The notes beneath the pieces were generated by a model. The model searched no databases and was not told the origin of the DNA. It worked only from the letters and a program-made list of their open reading frames with translations. Below are positions 26,116 through 34,890 of a stretch of 64,000 nucleotides of DNA, in pieces. A program made the translations under genes and the position numbers. The stretch comes from CAYJLC01 sp044426355 (GTDB lineage: Bacteria > Bacillota > Clostridia > Oscillospirales > Butyricicoccaceae): positions 1-64,000 of the forward strand of contig JAWXUO010000003.1 in the NCBI GenBank assembly GCA_044426355.1, read 5' to 3'. Every line of letters starts with the position of its first letter. Position 1 is the first letter of the stretch.

Positions 26116-27069
26116 ATGAGTAAGAACTCGGATAAACATGAAATTTTGCTTGAATCGGGAACCAATGAGCTTGAAATCATGGAATTTACAATAGATGGCG
26201 AGCTTTACGGCATTAACGTATCTAAAGTGCGAGAAATCATGATGGTCGGCGACGTTAAACCTATGCAAAAATCTCACCCTTTTATAGAAGGTGTATTTAA
26301 GCCACGTGATGCCATAATAACAGTAATAGATCTAGCGTCATATCTTGATTTGCAACCTTCTATAACTCCAGAGAGAGATATATTTATAATAACTCACTTT
26401 AATAGCTCTACGTTCGCTTTTCATGTACATTCCATCGTAGGAATTGACAGAATTTCTTGGGAACAAATGAAAAAGCCTGATAGACTTATTTATGGAGGAA
26501 ACGAAGGTTCGGCTACTGGTATAGCTGATTACAATGGAAAACTAATAACAATTTTGGATTTTGAAAAAATAGTTGGAGAAATAAGCCCAGAGTCAACTAT
26601 TCAAACATCTGATATAGATACTCTTGGTGAAAGATCTGCTTCTGATAAAACAATAGTTATAAGTGAGGACTCTATGCTATTATCTAAGCTAATCGTTGAA
26701 TCTTTACATCGTTCTGGTTATACGAACACTGTAAAAACGGACAACGGTAGAGAAGCTTGGGAATTCTTAGAAGAATGCAAAAGAGAAGCCGAAGTTGAAG
26801 GCGACGATATTAAAAACCACGTTGCTTGTATTGTATCAGATATAGAAATGCCTGAGATGGACGGACATCGTTTAACAAAACTTGTAAAAGAAGATAATAT
26901 TTTAAAAGAAATCCCATTAATTCTTTTCTCGTCACTAATAAGTGAAGAAATGAGAATAAAAGGTAGACAACTAGGTGCTAATGCTCAAATAACAAAACCT
27001 GAAATTGTAAATCTTGTTAATTTAATTGATACATTAACAGAAGGAAAAACCCCTACTTCTAATATATAA
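26116..27069 (+). CDS. cheV: Chemotaxis protein CheV (CheW-REC fusion)
   Basis: CheV is a coupling protein with a regulatory receiver. A CheW-like domain occupies about residues 15-155 (FTIDGELYGINVSKVREIM), and a receiver domain about 178-312 (TIVISEDSMLLSKLIVESL). The phosphorylatable Asp is in ACIVSDIEMPEMDG at about residue 242, and the conserved Lys is in ITKPE. The ATG at 26116 suits AAAGG ten bases upstream; an in-frame ATG at 26107 is too close. A terminator follows, closing the flagellar late cluster. Confidence 0.93.
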   Translation: MSKNSDKHEILLESGTNELEIMEFTIDGELYGINVSKVREIMMVGDVKPMQKSHPFIEGVFKPRDAIITVIDLASYLDLQPSITPERDIFIITHFNSSTFAFHVHSIVGIDRISWEQMKKPDRLIYGGNEGSATGIADYNGKLITILDFEKIVGEISPESTIQTSDIDTLGERSASDKTIVISEDSMLLSKLIVESLHRSGYTNTVKTDNGREAWEFLEECKREAEVEGDDIKNHVACIVSDIEMPEMDGHRLTKLVKEDNILKEIPLILFSSLISEEMRIKGRQLGANAQITKPEIVNLVNLIDTLTEGKTPTSNI

Positions 27070-27082
27070 TTTAAAAGTTTTT

Positions 27083-27117
27083 AACCAACATCTAATTTTA
27101 GGTGTTGGTTTTTTTAT
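27083..27117 (+). terminator. Rho-independent terminator after cheV
   Basis: AACCAACATCT (27083-27093) pairs with AGGTGTTGGTT (27100-27110), with one G-T pair, and is followed by a run of T (27109-27115). It is a standard intrinsic terminator. Confidence 0.88.
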
Positions 27118-27171
27118 TTAAACTTACTCAAAAAAACTTTGCATTTTATTTATTTTTAATTAAAAAAACTA

Positions 27172-27200
27172 TTGTCCTATATCTTTAAATGGTGTATAAT
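27172..27200 (+). promoter_or_regulatory. Sigma-A promoter for the fapA-parA-comFB operon
   Basis: TTGTCC (27172-27177), a 17-base spacer, then a perfect TATAAT (27195-27200), about 55 bases before the start codon. With the terminator just upstream, it defines a separate transcription unit. Confidence 0.7.
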
Positions 27201-27254
27201 ATAAATATATGTTTATACATTTTTACATATAATTTTTAAACTGGAGGGCGAAAT

Positions 27255-28892
27255 ATGTTTAATGACAGATTGCAAAAAGTATCGAATATTTTAGACGATG
27301 AAGAACAAAAAGCATCTGTACCAGCAGAGCCTACTGCTGAAGATAGCTCCGACGAACCAGTCGTTGCCTTTTTTAAAAAAAATGTTGTAACTGAAACACA
27401 AAAAACGGCTACGCCAAATGTTGATGTTGCAAAAAAATTAAGTGCTTATAAAGAACGTGCTGAAGAAGCAGTTCGTAAAAAAATAAAAAGTGATGCTCTA
27501 ACGATTACAGTATCTCCTGATAAAATGACTGCTACTTTGAGAATTAGCTCAAAATTTGATAAGTCATATCCTTTTACAAAAGTAGAAGTTTGGGAACATA
27601 TAATGAAAAGCCGTGTAGACCATGGTTTGTCAGAAACTTTTATAGATGAATTTATTTCCTCACCCCTATACGATGAAGATATTGTAATTGCACAAGGAAC
27701 AGACCTGCGTGATGGAGTTGATGGCTATTTTATTGCAAATTTTGACTACTCAAAAAAAGGTAGCTTTAATGCAGATGCATCTGTTGCTGAATCTAACGAA
27801 AAAATAGATTTTAAAGATACCATAATAACAAGCCTTATCGCAGTTAAAGGCGAACACCTTGGGACTATCGTTCCACATATACCATCTATCGATGGTTTTG
27901 ATGTATTTGGTAAAGCTAGTCGTGCAAGACCTGCTATTCCTGTTCAAATAACGTTTGGCGAAAATGTTTTTATAGACGAAGAAAACCGTGTTATGTGTAC
28001 TAGTGGTGGCGAAATAAAATGGACTAACGATAGTCTTTCTGTAAGCGAAATTATGTATGTTGAAAATGTTAATATAGAAACTGGTAATATTCGTTTTGGT
28101 GGCTCTGTTGTTGTCGAAGGCGATGTTTCGGAAACATTTTCGGTTACTTGTAACGGCGATATACACGTTAAAGGTCAAGTTGTATCTGCAAATTTAACAG
28201 CAGGTGGAAAAATCACCGTAGATGGTGGTATACACGGAAGACGTGTTGCATCATGTGTTGTAGTTGCAAAAGGCGATGTTACAGCTAAATTTATCGAACA
28301 ATCATCAGTAGATTGCTACGGAGATGTTACAGCAGAAGAAATTATCAACTGCAAAATCACAGCTCGTGGTAACGTTTCTGTTTTACAAGGCTCAGGTAAA
28401 CTTATCGGTGGCGAATGTATCTCTTGTGGTAATATTTATGCTTCAACTATTGGAAATCCTGCAAATGTTTTAACAAAAGTTACGCTTATTGGTAATAGAA
28501 GTTTACACACTGAGTGCAATAAACTTCGTGAAGATATAAAAACACAAACATTACGTATTTCTAAAATATGGGAATCTTCAAAAATTCAGTTATACAGAAC
28601 ACGTTCGCACGTTCATCGTGACGCTATAACAGAAAAAACAAAAGTAGACGTTGCTCGTGCAGAAGCAGAACTTTCTACAATGAAAGAATTTTTTGAAAAA
28701 CTTGAAAATCTTATCAAAAGACTTGATGACAACAACGAAGCTGTTGCATTAATACAAGCTTACGAAAATTGTCGTTTCGCTATTTATGGAGCTGAATATT
28801 TTACAACTTCGGTTCACGAATATGCTAAATTCACACAATTTTTTAATCCTCTTACAGAACAACCAGAAGTAAGATTTTCTCAGCTTAATTAA
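27255..28892 (+). CDS. fapA: FapA (DUF342) family protein
   Basis: A 545-residue cytoplasmic protein of the FapA/DUF342 family, which in other bacteria has been tied to flagellar assembly and polar localisation. The N-terminal 80 residues are charged and variable. The FapA domain follows (DGVDGYFIANFDYSKKGSFN, then PHIPSIDGFDVFGK). A right-handed beta-helix type region with regular VxxxGDVxxxxxxx turns comes next (SVVVEGDVSETFSVTCNGDI), then a C-terminal coiled coil (AEAELSTMKEFFEKLENLIK). It is the first gene of a four-gene operon. The family call is firm; the role is inferred. Confidence 0.88.
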   Translation: MFNDRLQKVSNILDDEEQKASVPAEPTAEDSSDEPVVAFFKKNVVTETQKTATPNVDVAKKLSAYKERAEEAVRKKIKSDALTITVSPDKMTATLRISSKFDKSYPFTKVEVWEHIMKSRVDHGLSETFIDEFISSPLYDEDIVIAQGTDLRDGVDGYFIANFDYSKKGSFNADASVAESNEKIDFKDTIITSLIAVKGEHLGTIVPHIPSIDGFDVFGKASRARPAIPVQITFGENVFIDEENRVMCTSGGEIKWTNDSLSVSEIMYVENVNIETGNIRFGGSVVVEGDVSETFSVTCNGDIHVKGQVVSANLTAGGKITVDGGIHGRRVASCVVVAKGDVTAKFIEQSSVDCYGDVTAEEIINCKITARGNVSVLQGSGKLIGGECISCGNIYASTIGNPANVLTKVTLIGNRSLHTECNKLREDIKTQTLRISKIWESSKIQLYRTRSHVHRDAITEKTKVDVARAEAELSTMKEFFEKLENLIKRLDDNNEAVALIQAYENCRFAIYGAEYFTTSVHEYAKFTQFFNPLTEQPEVRFSQLN

Positions 28893-28937
28893 AATGTGCA
28901 TATGAATTAATTTCATATTAATTGGAGGTTTAAATAA

Positions 28938-29705
28938 ATGGCAAAAATCGTTTCGCTCATTAACGAAAAAGGTGGCGTAGGAAAGACAACATCTACTAAC
29001 TTAATAGCTGCAACTCTAAAAAACAAAGGCTACAAAGTTTTGTGTATAGATTTCGACCCTCAAGGTCACTTATCTTTTAGTTTCGGTGCAAATAATAGAG
29101 ATATGCCAACTATTTACGATGTTATAAAACGCTCTGTAAAAGCTCGTCAAGCAGTTCAAAAAACTGCTGTAACAGACATAATTCCAGCAAACGACATACT
29201 AAAAAGTATTGAAAGCGAATTTACTGGAATGGGTAACCAAAATTTACTTAAATCAGTTATAAAGCATGTTGTGCTTGACTATGATTATGTTTTAATCGAC
29301 TCTCCTCCAGAACTTGGGGTTATATCTGCAAACGCACTTGTTGCCTCAGATATAGTTTTAATTCCTAGTATGCCAGATGGATATAGTTTAATGGGTGTAA
29401 TAAAAGTACATGAAACTGTTTCAAGAATAAAAAATGCATTTAATCCAACTCTTACTTTCGGAGGAATAATCCTTGTTCGATACTACTCACGAGAGAATTT
29501 AAGTCGTTCGGTATCGGAAGTATTAGTTGAGCTAACAAAAACGTTAAATATGCCTATTTTAGAATCAAAAATAAGACATAGTAATGTCATAAATGATGCA
29601 ACTACTGTGCAACAACTTGATGTTGTTCGAGCACACCCACATAACAACGCAGTGCGAGACTACAACAATTTAGTCGAAGAACTTATAAGAAAGGGCGTTT
29701 TTTAA
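28938..29705 (+). CDS. Orphan ParA/Soj-type ATPase
   Basis: A 255-residue P-loop ATPase of the ParA/MinD superfamily. The deviant Walker A is KGGVGKTT at residues 11-18, with IDFDPQGHLSFSFGA and YVLIDSPPELGVISANAL (Walker B) following, as in Soj. No ParB gene or parS-like repeat lies nearby, so it is unlikely to be the chromosome-partition copy. Its neighbours suggest positioning of a motility or chemosensory structure, as known for ParC and PpfA proteins in other bacteria. It is not clearly FlhG (YlxH), which normally neighbours flhF. Its stop is directly followed by the next ATG. Confidence 0.92.
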   Translation: MAKIVSLINEKGGVGKTTSTNLIAATLKNKGYKVLCIDFDPQGHLSFSFGANNRDMPTIYDVIKRSVKARQAVQKTAVTDIIPANDILKSIESEFTGMGNQNLLKSVIKHVVLDYDYVLIDSPPELGVISANALVASDIVLIPSMPDGYSLMGVIKVHETVSRIKNAFNPTLTFGGIILVRYYSRENLSRSVSEVLVELTKTLNMPILESKIRHSNVINDATTVQQLDVVRAHPHNNAVRDYNNLVEELIRKGVF

Positions 29706-30230
29706 ATGAGTGAAAATAACCAAACCCCAAAGCCTATGCCTATAGAATCTCAAAAAGACTTATTATTTAGCAAACTACTACCTGCTATAAACAATAATCC
29801 TTTTTCAAACACATACGCAGAAACTCACCCAGAATTTAACGAAATTCTAAGGTCAGACCCTACTCTCACCCCTTCTATACAAGAGCTTGTAGACATAGAA
29901 ATTCCTATGGACGACGACCCTTTAGAAAATCTTCATAGCAAACTTTTTGCAAGCCAAACTTCTGATAAACAAGAACATTATATTACTGTAAATATTATGG
30001 AAAACGCTGTTTTACGTGTTATAGATATAGTTATCGAAAGATTTAATTCGTGTAGTTGCGACCGTTGTAGATGCGATATTGCAGCACAAGCTTTAAATAA
30101 TTTATCGGCTAAATATATCGTTACAGACCCTAATAATATCCCACCGATAGATGAAATTGTTGATGCAAAAGAAGTAGTATCTGCTCTTGTGCATGCTGTT
30201 ATAAAAATAAGAAACAAACCAAGACATTAA
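29706..30230 (+). CDS. ComFB-domain protein
   Basis: A 174-residue protein. Residues 1-90 are acidic, with no recognisable fold. Residues about 95-172 match the late competence protein ComFB domain: NIMENAVLRVIDIVIERF, then the Cys cluster CSCDRCRCD (Cys116, 118, 121, 123), then IAAQALNNLSAKYIVTD. ComFB proteins have been described as metal-binding and as receptors of cyclic dinucleotides (c-di-GMP/c-di-AMP). The ATG directly abuts the parA stop codon, so the two are probably translated together. Ligand binding here is inference. Confidence 0.8.
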   Translation: MSENNQTPKPMPIESQKDLLFSKLLPAINNNPFSNTYAETHPEFNEILRSDPTLTPSIQELVDIEIPMDDDPLENLHSKLFASQTSDKQEHYITVNIMENAVLRVIDIVIERFNSCSCDRCRCDIAAQALNNLSAKYIVTDPNNIPPIDEIVDAKEVVSALVHAVIKIRNKPRH

Positions 30231-30249
30231 AGAAATGAGGTAAACTATC

Positions 30250-32136
30250 ATGAGTATAGATTCAAAAGAAACTGTTATAGGTCAAATTTACAATAGCGAA
30301 CTTTCTATCGCTAATCCAATTGTAGCAAATCACAGATTATTTGAAAAACTTTTCGAGGATTTACCTCTTAGTTTTTGTGTTTGGGACTATAGACTAGATA
30401 TTATTGCCTCAAATGATGAATATATGGACACACTAGGTATTGCTTCACAAGAAATTTTTGCAGAGAAATTTTTCGAAATGTCACCAGATAAACAACCTGA
30501 TGGACAAATTAGCTCTACAAAAATGCTTAATTTAATTACTAAAACATTTAAAGAAGGTCATAGCGAATCGTTTTGGGTTCATCTTGATGAAAACGGCGAA
30601 GAATTTTCTGTTGAGCTTACGTTCAAAAAATTTGAGATTGATAATTCAAAAACTAGCGATATTGTTTTCATGTTTGCAAAAGATATGAACATCAAAAATA
30701 CTACTGTTTTAGATTTAGATTGCGAAAGCGAAACTATGTATAATTATTATTTACAAAAGTTGTTTTTGCAACATCTTCCTGTAATAAGTGATAGCATTTT
30801 ATTTTGCTACGACGTAAAAAAATCTACTTTTAAATATTATACAAAAAATGAAGCTGGCGAAAGTATTTTAAACACAAGCACAAATTTCCCTAACATGCTT
30901 ATAAAAGAAGGTTTTGTACATAAAAATGATATGTTAAAATTCCTTGAAATTGTAGATGATATTAATGCAGGTGTTATAAAAAAATCTGATATTCGTTTAG
31001 TTTTAGATGGTGCAGAAGTTTGGCACGAAATAAATTACGAAATAATTACAAATTCACATGACGAAGTAGTTTTAGCTGTTGGTAAATTTACTAGTATTTC
31101 TGACCGTGAAACACTAGAAAACAAAGAAAAACTTGACAGTCTTACAAATTGCTACAATCAAGTTGCTTTAAATAATATTTTAGGCGATATTTTAGACTCT
31201 AGCACAAATGACGAAACTCACACATTATGGATAGCTGAAGTATGTGATATTAGTACTACAAACCTAAAATACGGCTCTCAATTTGCTGATTTAATGCTTA
31301 TTGACATGGCAAAACAACTTCGTGAAAATCTTGAAGAATATATAATTGGACGTGTATACGGTAAATTTGTTCTATTTTGCAAAAACTGTGGCGATAATTC
31401 GAATATCGAAGAACGCACTAAAGAAATCATCAAATGTTTCTTTAATTCATACGAAATAAAAGAAGATGTTTGTATCACAGCTTGTAATATAGGTGCTTCA
31501 AAATTCCCTCTTGATGGTAAAAACTTAACTGATTTATACTCTTCTGCAAACTTTGCTTTAGAAGATTCTAAGGAGCGTGGAGAAAACGAGTTTTCTATAT
31601 ACGAGCCAAGCATGGGCGATTCTGCTCACGACGCCCAAGATATGTCTACAGATGAGCTATCTGTTAATAGCAAAAACTTAAATCACAAATTGTGTAGCGA
31701 AGTATTTAATTTACTTTATACAAAAAATGTTGATAGTACTTCTAAAATAAATTCACTTGTAGAGCTTGTATGCAAAGAATTTAAGCTTGATAGATGTTTT
31801 ATTTTAGAAAAACAAGACGATTTTTATACTGCAACTAATATTTATGCTGTTGATGGTGTAGATACAAATATTACTAAAGTAAATCCTGATGAAATTCCAT
31901 CTTTAAATAAAGATAGTAATTTCCAAGGTGTTACAGCTTATGAAGATTGCACAGAAAAAAGCGATAAAACTGCTTGTTTAGTAGGAAGTCGTGCTTCTAT
32001 GTCGGTAAAAATCATAGTAGATGGTAATATATATGGCATTTTAGCTGGCGATATGTGCAATGCCACAAGACATTGGTCTGCAAAAGAAGTTAATACATTC
32101 GCACAAATTTCTAAAATCATCTCAGCACTTATATAG
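30250..32136 (+). CDS. PAS - degenerate GGDEF - GAF sensor protein
   Basis: A 628-residue soluble protein with no membrane helix. A PAS-like domain lies at about 27-150 (FEDLPLSFCVWDYRLDIIAS), and a second possible PAS at 165-285. A GGDEF-type domain lies at about 294-452 (LDSLTNCYNQVALNNILGDI). A GAF-like domain lies at about 478-628 (VKIIVDGNIYGILAGDM). The GGDEF signature itself is replaced by VYGKF at about 369-373, and the preceding metal-binding residues are not preserved. It is therefore expected to be catalytically inactive and may bind a nucleotide as a sensor. It is the last gene of the fapA operon. Confidence 0.85.
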   Translation: MSIDSKETVIGQIYNSELSIANPIVANHRLFEKLFEDLPLSFCVWDYRLDIIASNDEYMDTLGIASQEIFAEKFFEMSPDKQPDGQISSTKMLNLITKTFKEGHSESFWVHLDENGEEFSVELTFKKFEIDNSKTSDIVFMFAKDMNIKNTTVLDLDCESETMYNYYLQKLFLQHLPVISDSILFCYDVKKSTFKYYTKNEAGESILNTSTNFPNMLIKEGFVHKNDMLKFLEIVDDINAGVIKKSDIRLVLDGAEVWHEINYEIITNSHDEVVLAVGKFTSISDRETLENKEKLDSLTNCYNQVALNNILGDILDSSTNDETHTLWIAEVCDISTTNLKYGSQFADLMLIDMAKQLRENLEEYIIGRVYGKFVLFCKNCGDNSNIEERTKEIIKCFFNSYEIKEDVCITACNIGASKFPLDGKNLTDLYSSANFALEDSKERGENEFSIYEPSMGDSAHDAQDMSTDELSVNSKNLNHKLCSEVFNLLYTKNVDSTSKINSLVELVCKEFKLDRCFILEKQDDFYTATNIYAVDGVDTNITKVNPDEIPSLNKDSNFQGVTAYEDCTEKSDKTACLVGSRASMSVKIIVDGNIYGILAGDMCNATRHWSAKEVNTFAQISKIISALI

Positions 32137-32268
32137 CTTATAAAAAGTTATATAATAATGCGTCCACGTCAGGTGGTCGAGATTTTTAAGACTGAAAGTC
32201 TTAAATCGCTGTCGCAACAGTGAAATTCTCCTTTGAATTTTGTAAAAATTCAACTAATACACGAAAAT

Positions 32269-32289
32269 AAGGGCGAAAACTTCGCCCTT
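32269..32289. terminator. Hairpin inside the element
   Basis: AAGGGCGAA (32269-32277) pairs perfectly with TTCGCCCTT (32281-32289) with a 3-base loop. On the minus strand it is followed by TATTTTCG, so it could stop transcripts from the FtsA-like gene. Confidence 0.5.
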
Positions 32290-32344
32290 AAACTATAAAA
32301 TTTGTATGAATAGACTGTTTAAAAAAATATTTTTTAGATAGTCA

Positions 32345-32374
32345 AAAGGCAGTCATAATATTATGACTGCCTTT
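32345..32374. terminator. 30-bp perfect palindrome, probable bidirectional terminator
   Basis: The sequence starting AAAGGCAGTCATAAT is a perfect 30-base palindrome with no spacer. T-rich DNA on both sides gives terminator character in both directions, fitting the convergent gene ends. Confidence 0.65.
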
Positions 32375-32390
32375 ATTTGTGTAAATTGTA

Positions 32391-32418
32391 GTGGCGAATA
32401 AAATTCGCCACTTTTTTT
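32391..32418 (+). terminator. Rho-independent terminator inside the element
   Basis: GTGGCGAA (32391-32398) pairs with TTCGCCAC (32404-32411) around a 5-base loop and is followed by seven T (32412-32418). It would terminate plus-strand transcripts from the fapA operon. Confidence 0.82.
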
Positions 32419-32543
32419 GATATTTAAGTTGAATTTTTGCAAAATTCAAATAGTTTTTCGCTACTTCGGTAGCGATTTAAGACTTTCAGTCTTAAAAATC
32501 TCGACCACCTGACGTGGACTCATCTATTCTATTACTACTATTA

Positions 32544-34829
32544 TTATTTATTATCCCAATAAACGTCTATTTTATCGCCATCAAAAATTTCTTGAAGATA
32601 CGATGGTTCAAGTCCATTTAAACGCAACATAATATTTCCTTGTGGATTATTAGGGTCTATATCAGACAAAGCTATCATATCTAAGAATAAATATTTTGTT
32701 CCATCATCTTTAGGTGGTAATAATATATTTTTATTATTTACTATAACTTTAATAGAATTTGCTGGAATTAGTGGGTCTGTTTTTTCTATAGTATCAGGAA
32801 TTGGGTCAAAAACAGATGTATTTACCATTGGCTCTGCTATAGGCTCTGGTTCTGCAACTGGTTGTACCACTGGTTCAATTATAGGTTCTATCACTGGCTC
32901 TACAACTGGAGTTGGCTCTGCTATAGGCTCAACAATTGGTTCTACAACAGGTTCTGACACAACTGGAGTTTCGTCTTTTTCACGAGTTGGTGTTTGCATT
33001 TTAGTAATAGTTGTAGAAGTGGTATTACTAATTGTTACACCACGAGTTGTTTTTGCTTTTGTTTCAGCACGTCTGCTACGTGCAACAATTTGTATATCAT
33101 CTCCATCGCATAAAACATAATTATCATCTCTAAATGTATTGTTTACGCAAAGTTCGTAATCGTCTGGGAAATCTACTAAAATTCCACGTAAATCAGCAAG
33201 AGTTGTAATATTATAAGAAAGTAATTCATCGCTTTCAAAAATTTCTGTTTCTGGGTCTACAGCTGTTCCATTAATTGTTATAACTTTACCAGCACGTACA
33301 ATTTTTCCGTTTACAGTAACTCTGTAGCAAGTATTTTCGTCTACTAAGTTTGATACATAGCAACGTGCATTATTACCACTTAAAGCAGGAGTAAACGACA
33401 CAAAATCGCCTGGTTTTACAGTATCTCCAAGAGCTGCATCTTTACCATTTATGCTAACTGTAGCAGGATTTGCAACATCTCCACGAATGATTTTTTCTTC
33501 CCCATCAAACATAAAGCGAAGATTTTTACCGATTTTACCAACTAAGTCTGTGTATTTATGTCCACTTACTTGTAAAATAGCATATACAGAAGTATCTACA
33601 AGGTTAAATAAATGCACGTCTTGTCCATTTAATTTAACATTAAAAGTATTGCTAGATGCTTGTTGCATAGCAGTTACTGCGATACCTACTGGTGTTGCAA
33701 AATCTGGAGCAAATATATCTATTTCACTTTCCACAAGTTTTTTCATATATACATTACTGCCGATAGCAACTTTATTTGCATCTAAATCTAATTTTTCTGA
33801 AATAAATGTGCTAAGATTTGGTGTGTAGCTACCACCACCAGAAAGGAATACAGCAGCTGGTGCTTCTCCGTTCATTTCAAGAATACGTTCGCTAATTGTG
33901 TCTGCAAGACATTTTATAGTGTTATTTAAAGTTATAAGTAATGTTTCTCGTGGTACAACTTCTTCTTTACCCAAAACATTATGATATGTTACTGTAGGCG
34001 AATTCTCGTTTGAAGAAAGCTCGAATTTAATGCGTTCCCCTTCTTCAAAGTCTACAAGACACGCTTCCATTATAGTTTCTGTAATTTCGTCGCCTGCAAT
34101 AGTTGCCATTGTATATCCGATAACACTGCCACCTTTACAAATAGCTATATCTGAAGTACCAGCACCAATATCACAAAGTGCAAGGTTTAGTTTTCTAATT
34201 TCAGAAGGAATAACAACATTCATAGCAGCGATTGGCTCAAGTGTTAGTCCAGAAATTTTAAGACCAATTCTTTTCATAGTAGCACAAAGACTTTCTACAA
34301 CCTCTTGTGGAAGGAACGTTGCAATTATAAACGCACGAGCGATTTCACCTTTATGGTCTACTAAATTTGCAAGAAGATATTCATCTAAAACATATTTTTG
34401 AACCGTATGTCCAACATAATAGAAAGATCTATCGTTTTCAGAAGATATTTTTTCTATAGCTTGTTCTACAGCCGAAAATTCTAGTCTACGTACAAACTCT
34501 TCAGAAATAACTTCTTTATCTACTGCCATTTCTGTTACAACTTGTTCTGTCATTAAAGAACGACCAGCAGCTGCGATATATACATTTGTTAATTTTCTTC
34601 CTAAAGTTTCTTCTAAACGAATTTTTACTATGCCTGCTGTAATAGCTGTTTCTGCAATATGTTCAATTTGTCCATCTTGCACAACACGAGTTGTATATTC
34701 TTGCTTTTCCATAGCAAGAACTTTAAAAACGTTATCTACTCTATGTCCTACAATACCGATAACACTACGTGTACCAATGTCTAGGGCAAAAATTAATTCG
34801 TTGTCGTTAATGTCGTTTATAGTATTCAA
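32544..34829 (-). CDS. FtsA-like actin-fold protein with a PxxEP repeat linker
   Basis: A 761-residue protein. The N-terminal half is an FtsA/PilM-type actin-fold ATPase: FALDIGTRSVIGIVG phosphate-binding loop, SHS2-like insertion, ALCDIGAGTSDIAI second phosphate motif and VFLSGGGSYTPNL adenosine motif. The second half carries beta-rich segments, a low-complexity linker at about 621-669 with repeated VEP/AEP units, and a 90-residue C-terminal domain (IPANSIKVIVNNKNILL). No ftsZ or division gene is adjacent, so it may not be the canonical FtsA. It shares a strand with a FlhB-like gene and an unknown gene upstream. Confidence 0.82.
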   Translation of the reverse strand: MNTINDINDNELIFALDIGTRSVIGIVGHRVDNVFKVLAMEKQEYTTRVVQDGQIEHIAETAITAGIVKIRLEETLGRKLTNVYIAAAGRSLMTEQVVTEMAVDKEVISEEFVRRLEFSAVEQAIEKISSENDRSFYYVGHTVQKYVLDEYLLANLVDHKGEIARAFIIATFLPQEVVESLCATMKRIGLKISGLTLEPIAAMNVVIPSEIRKLNLALCDIGAGTSDIAICKGGSVIGYTMATIAGDEITETIMEACLVDFEEGERIKFELSSNENSPTVTYHNVLGKEEVVPRETLLITLNNTIKCLADTISERILEMNGEAPAAVFLSGGGSYTPNLSTFISEKLDLDANKVAIGSNVYMKKLVESEIDIFAPDFATPVGIAVTAMQQASSNTFNVKLNGQDVHLFNLVDTSVYAILQVSGHKYTDLVGKIGKNLRFMFDGEEKIIRGDVANPATVSINGKDAALGDTVKPGDFVSFTPALSGNNARCYVSNLVDENTCYRVTVNGKIVRAGKVITINGTAVDPETEIFESDELLSYNITTLADLRGILVDFPDDYELCVNNTFRDDNYVLCDGDDIQIVARSRRAETKAKTTRGVTISNTTSTTITKMQTPTREKDETPVVSEPVVEPIVEPIAEPTPVVEPVIEPIIEPVVQPVAEPEPIAEPMVNTSVFDPIPDTIEKTDPLIPANSIKVIVNNKNILLPPKDDGTKYLFLDMIALSDIDPNNPQGNIMLRLNGLEPSYLQEIFDGDKIDVYWDNK
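32823..32969 (-). repeat. PVVEP/PIAEP repeats in the FtsA-like protein
   Basis: About 49 residues are composed of variants of (P)-x-[VI]-[EQA]-P, with many EP dipeptides. At the DNA level ggttc, ggctc and tctgc recur irregularly. It is probably an extended, rigid linker. Confidence 0.8.
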
Positions 34830-34890
34830 TGTTAATATCTCCTTTTACGAATCTTCAAATTTATGTTAGTTATTATTTATGTTATTTATT

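Larger units (their letters stand above)
32162..32519. repeat. 358-bp element with 49-bp perfect inverted terminal repeats (MITE-like)
   Basis: The left arm is 32162-32210 and the right arm 32471-32519; the two are exact reverse complements over 49 bases, beginning GTCCACGTCAGGTGGTCGAG. Within each arm TTTAAGACT and AGTCTTAAA form a 9-bp hairpin. Pairing resumes further in: the right-arm complement of TTGAATTTTTGCAAAATTCA differs from the left counterpart at about 32233-32253 by one base. The core holds three strong hairpins. No transposase is present and no clear target-site duplication was seen. It may be a non-autonomous mobile element or a dedicated bidirectional terminator. Confidence 0.8.
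32137..32543. other. Convergent intergenic region holding an inverted-repeat element
   Basis: There is no open frame of note between the end of the sensor gene and the end of the convergent FtsA-like gene. The space is almost entirely the inverted-repeat element at 32162-32519 and its internal hairpins, listed separately. Confidence 0.85.

Noticed and set aside
28938..29705. Chromosome partition ParA (soj) with parS sites
   Set aside because: No ParB gene or parS-like palindrome is nearby, and the neighbours are motility and signalling genes.
30250..32136. Active diguanylate cyclase
   Set aside because: The GGDEF signature is replaced by VYGKF and catalytic acidic residues are missing.
32162..32519. 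Complete insertion sequence
   Set aside because: There is no transposase frame in the 358 bases, and no clear target duplication was seen.
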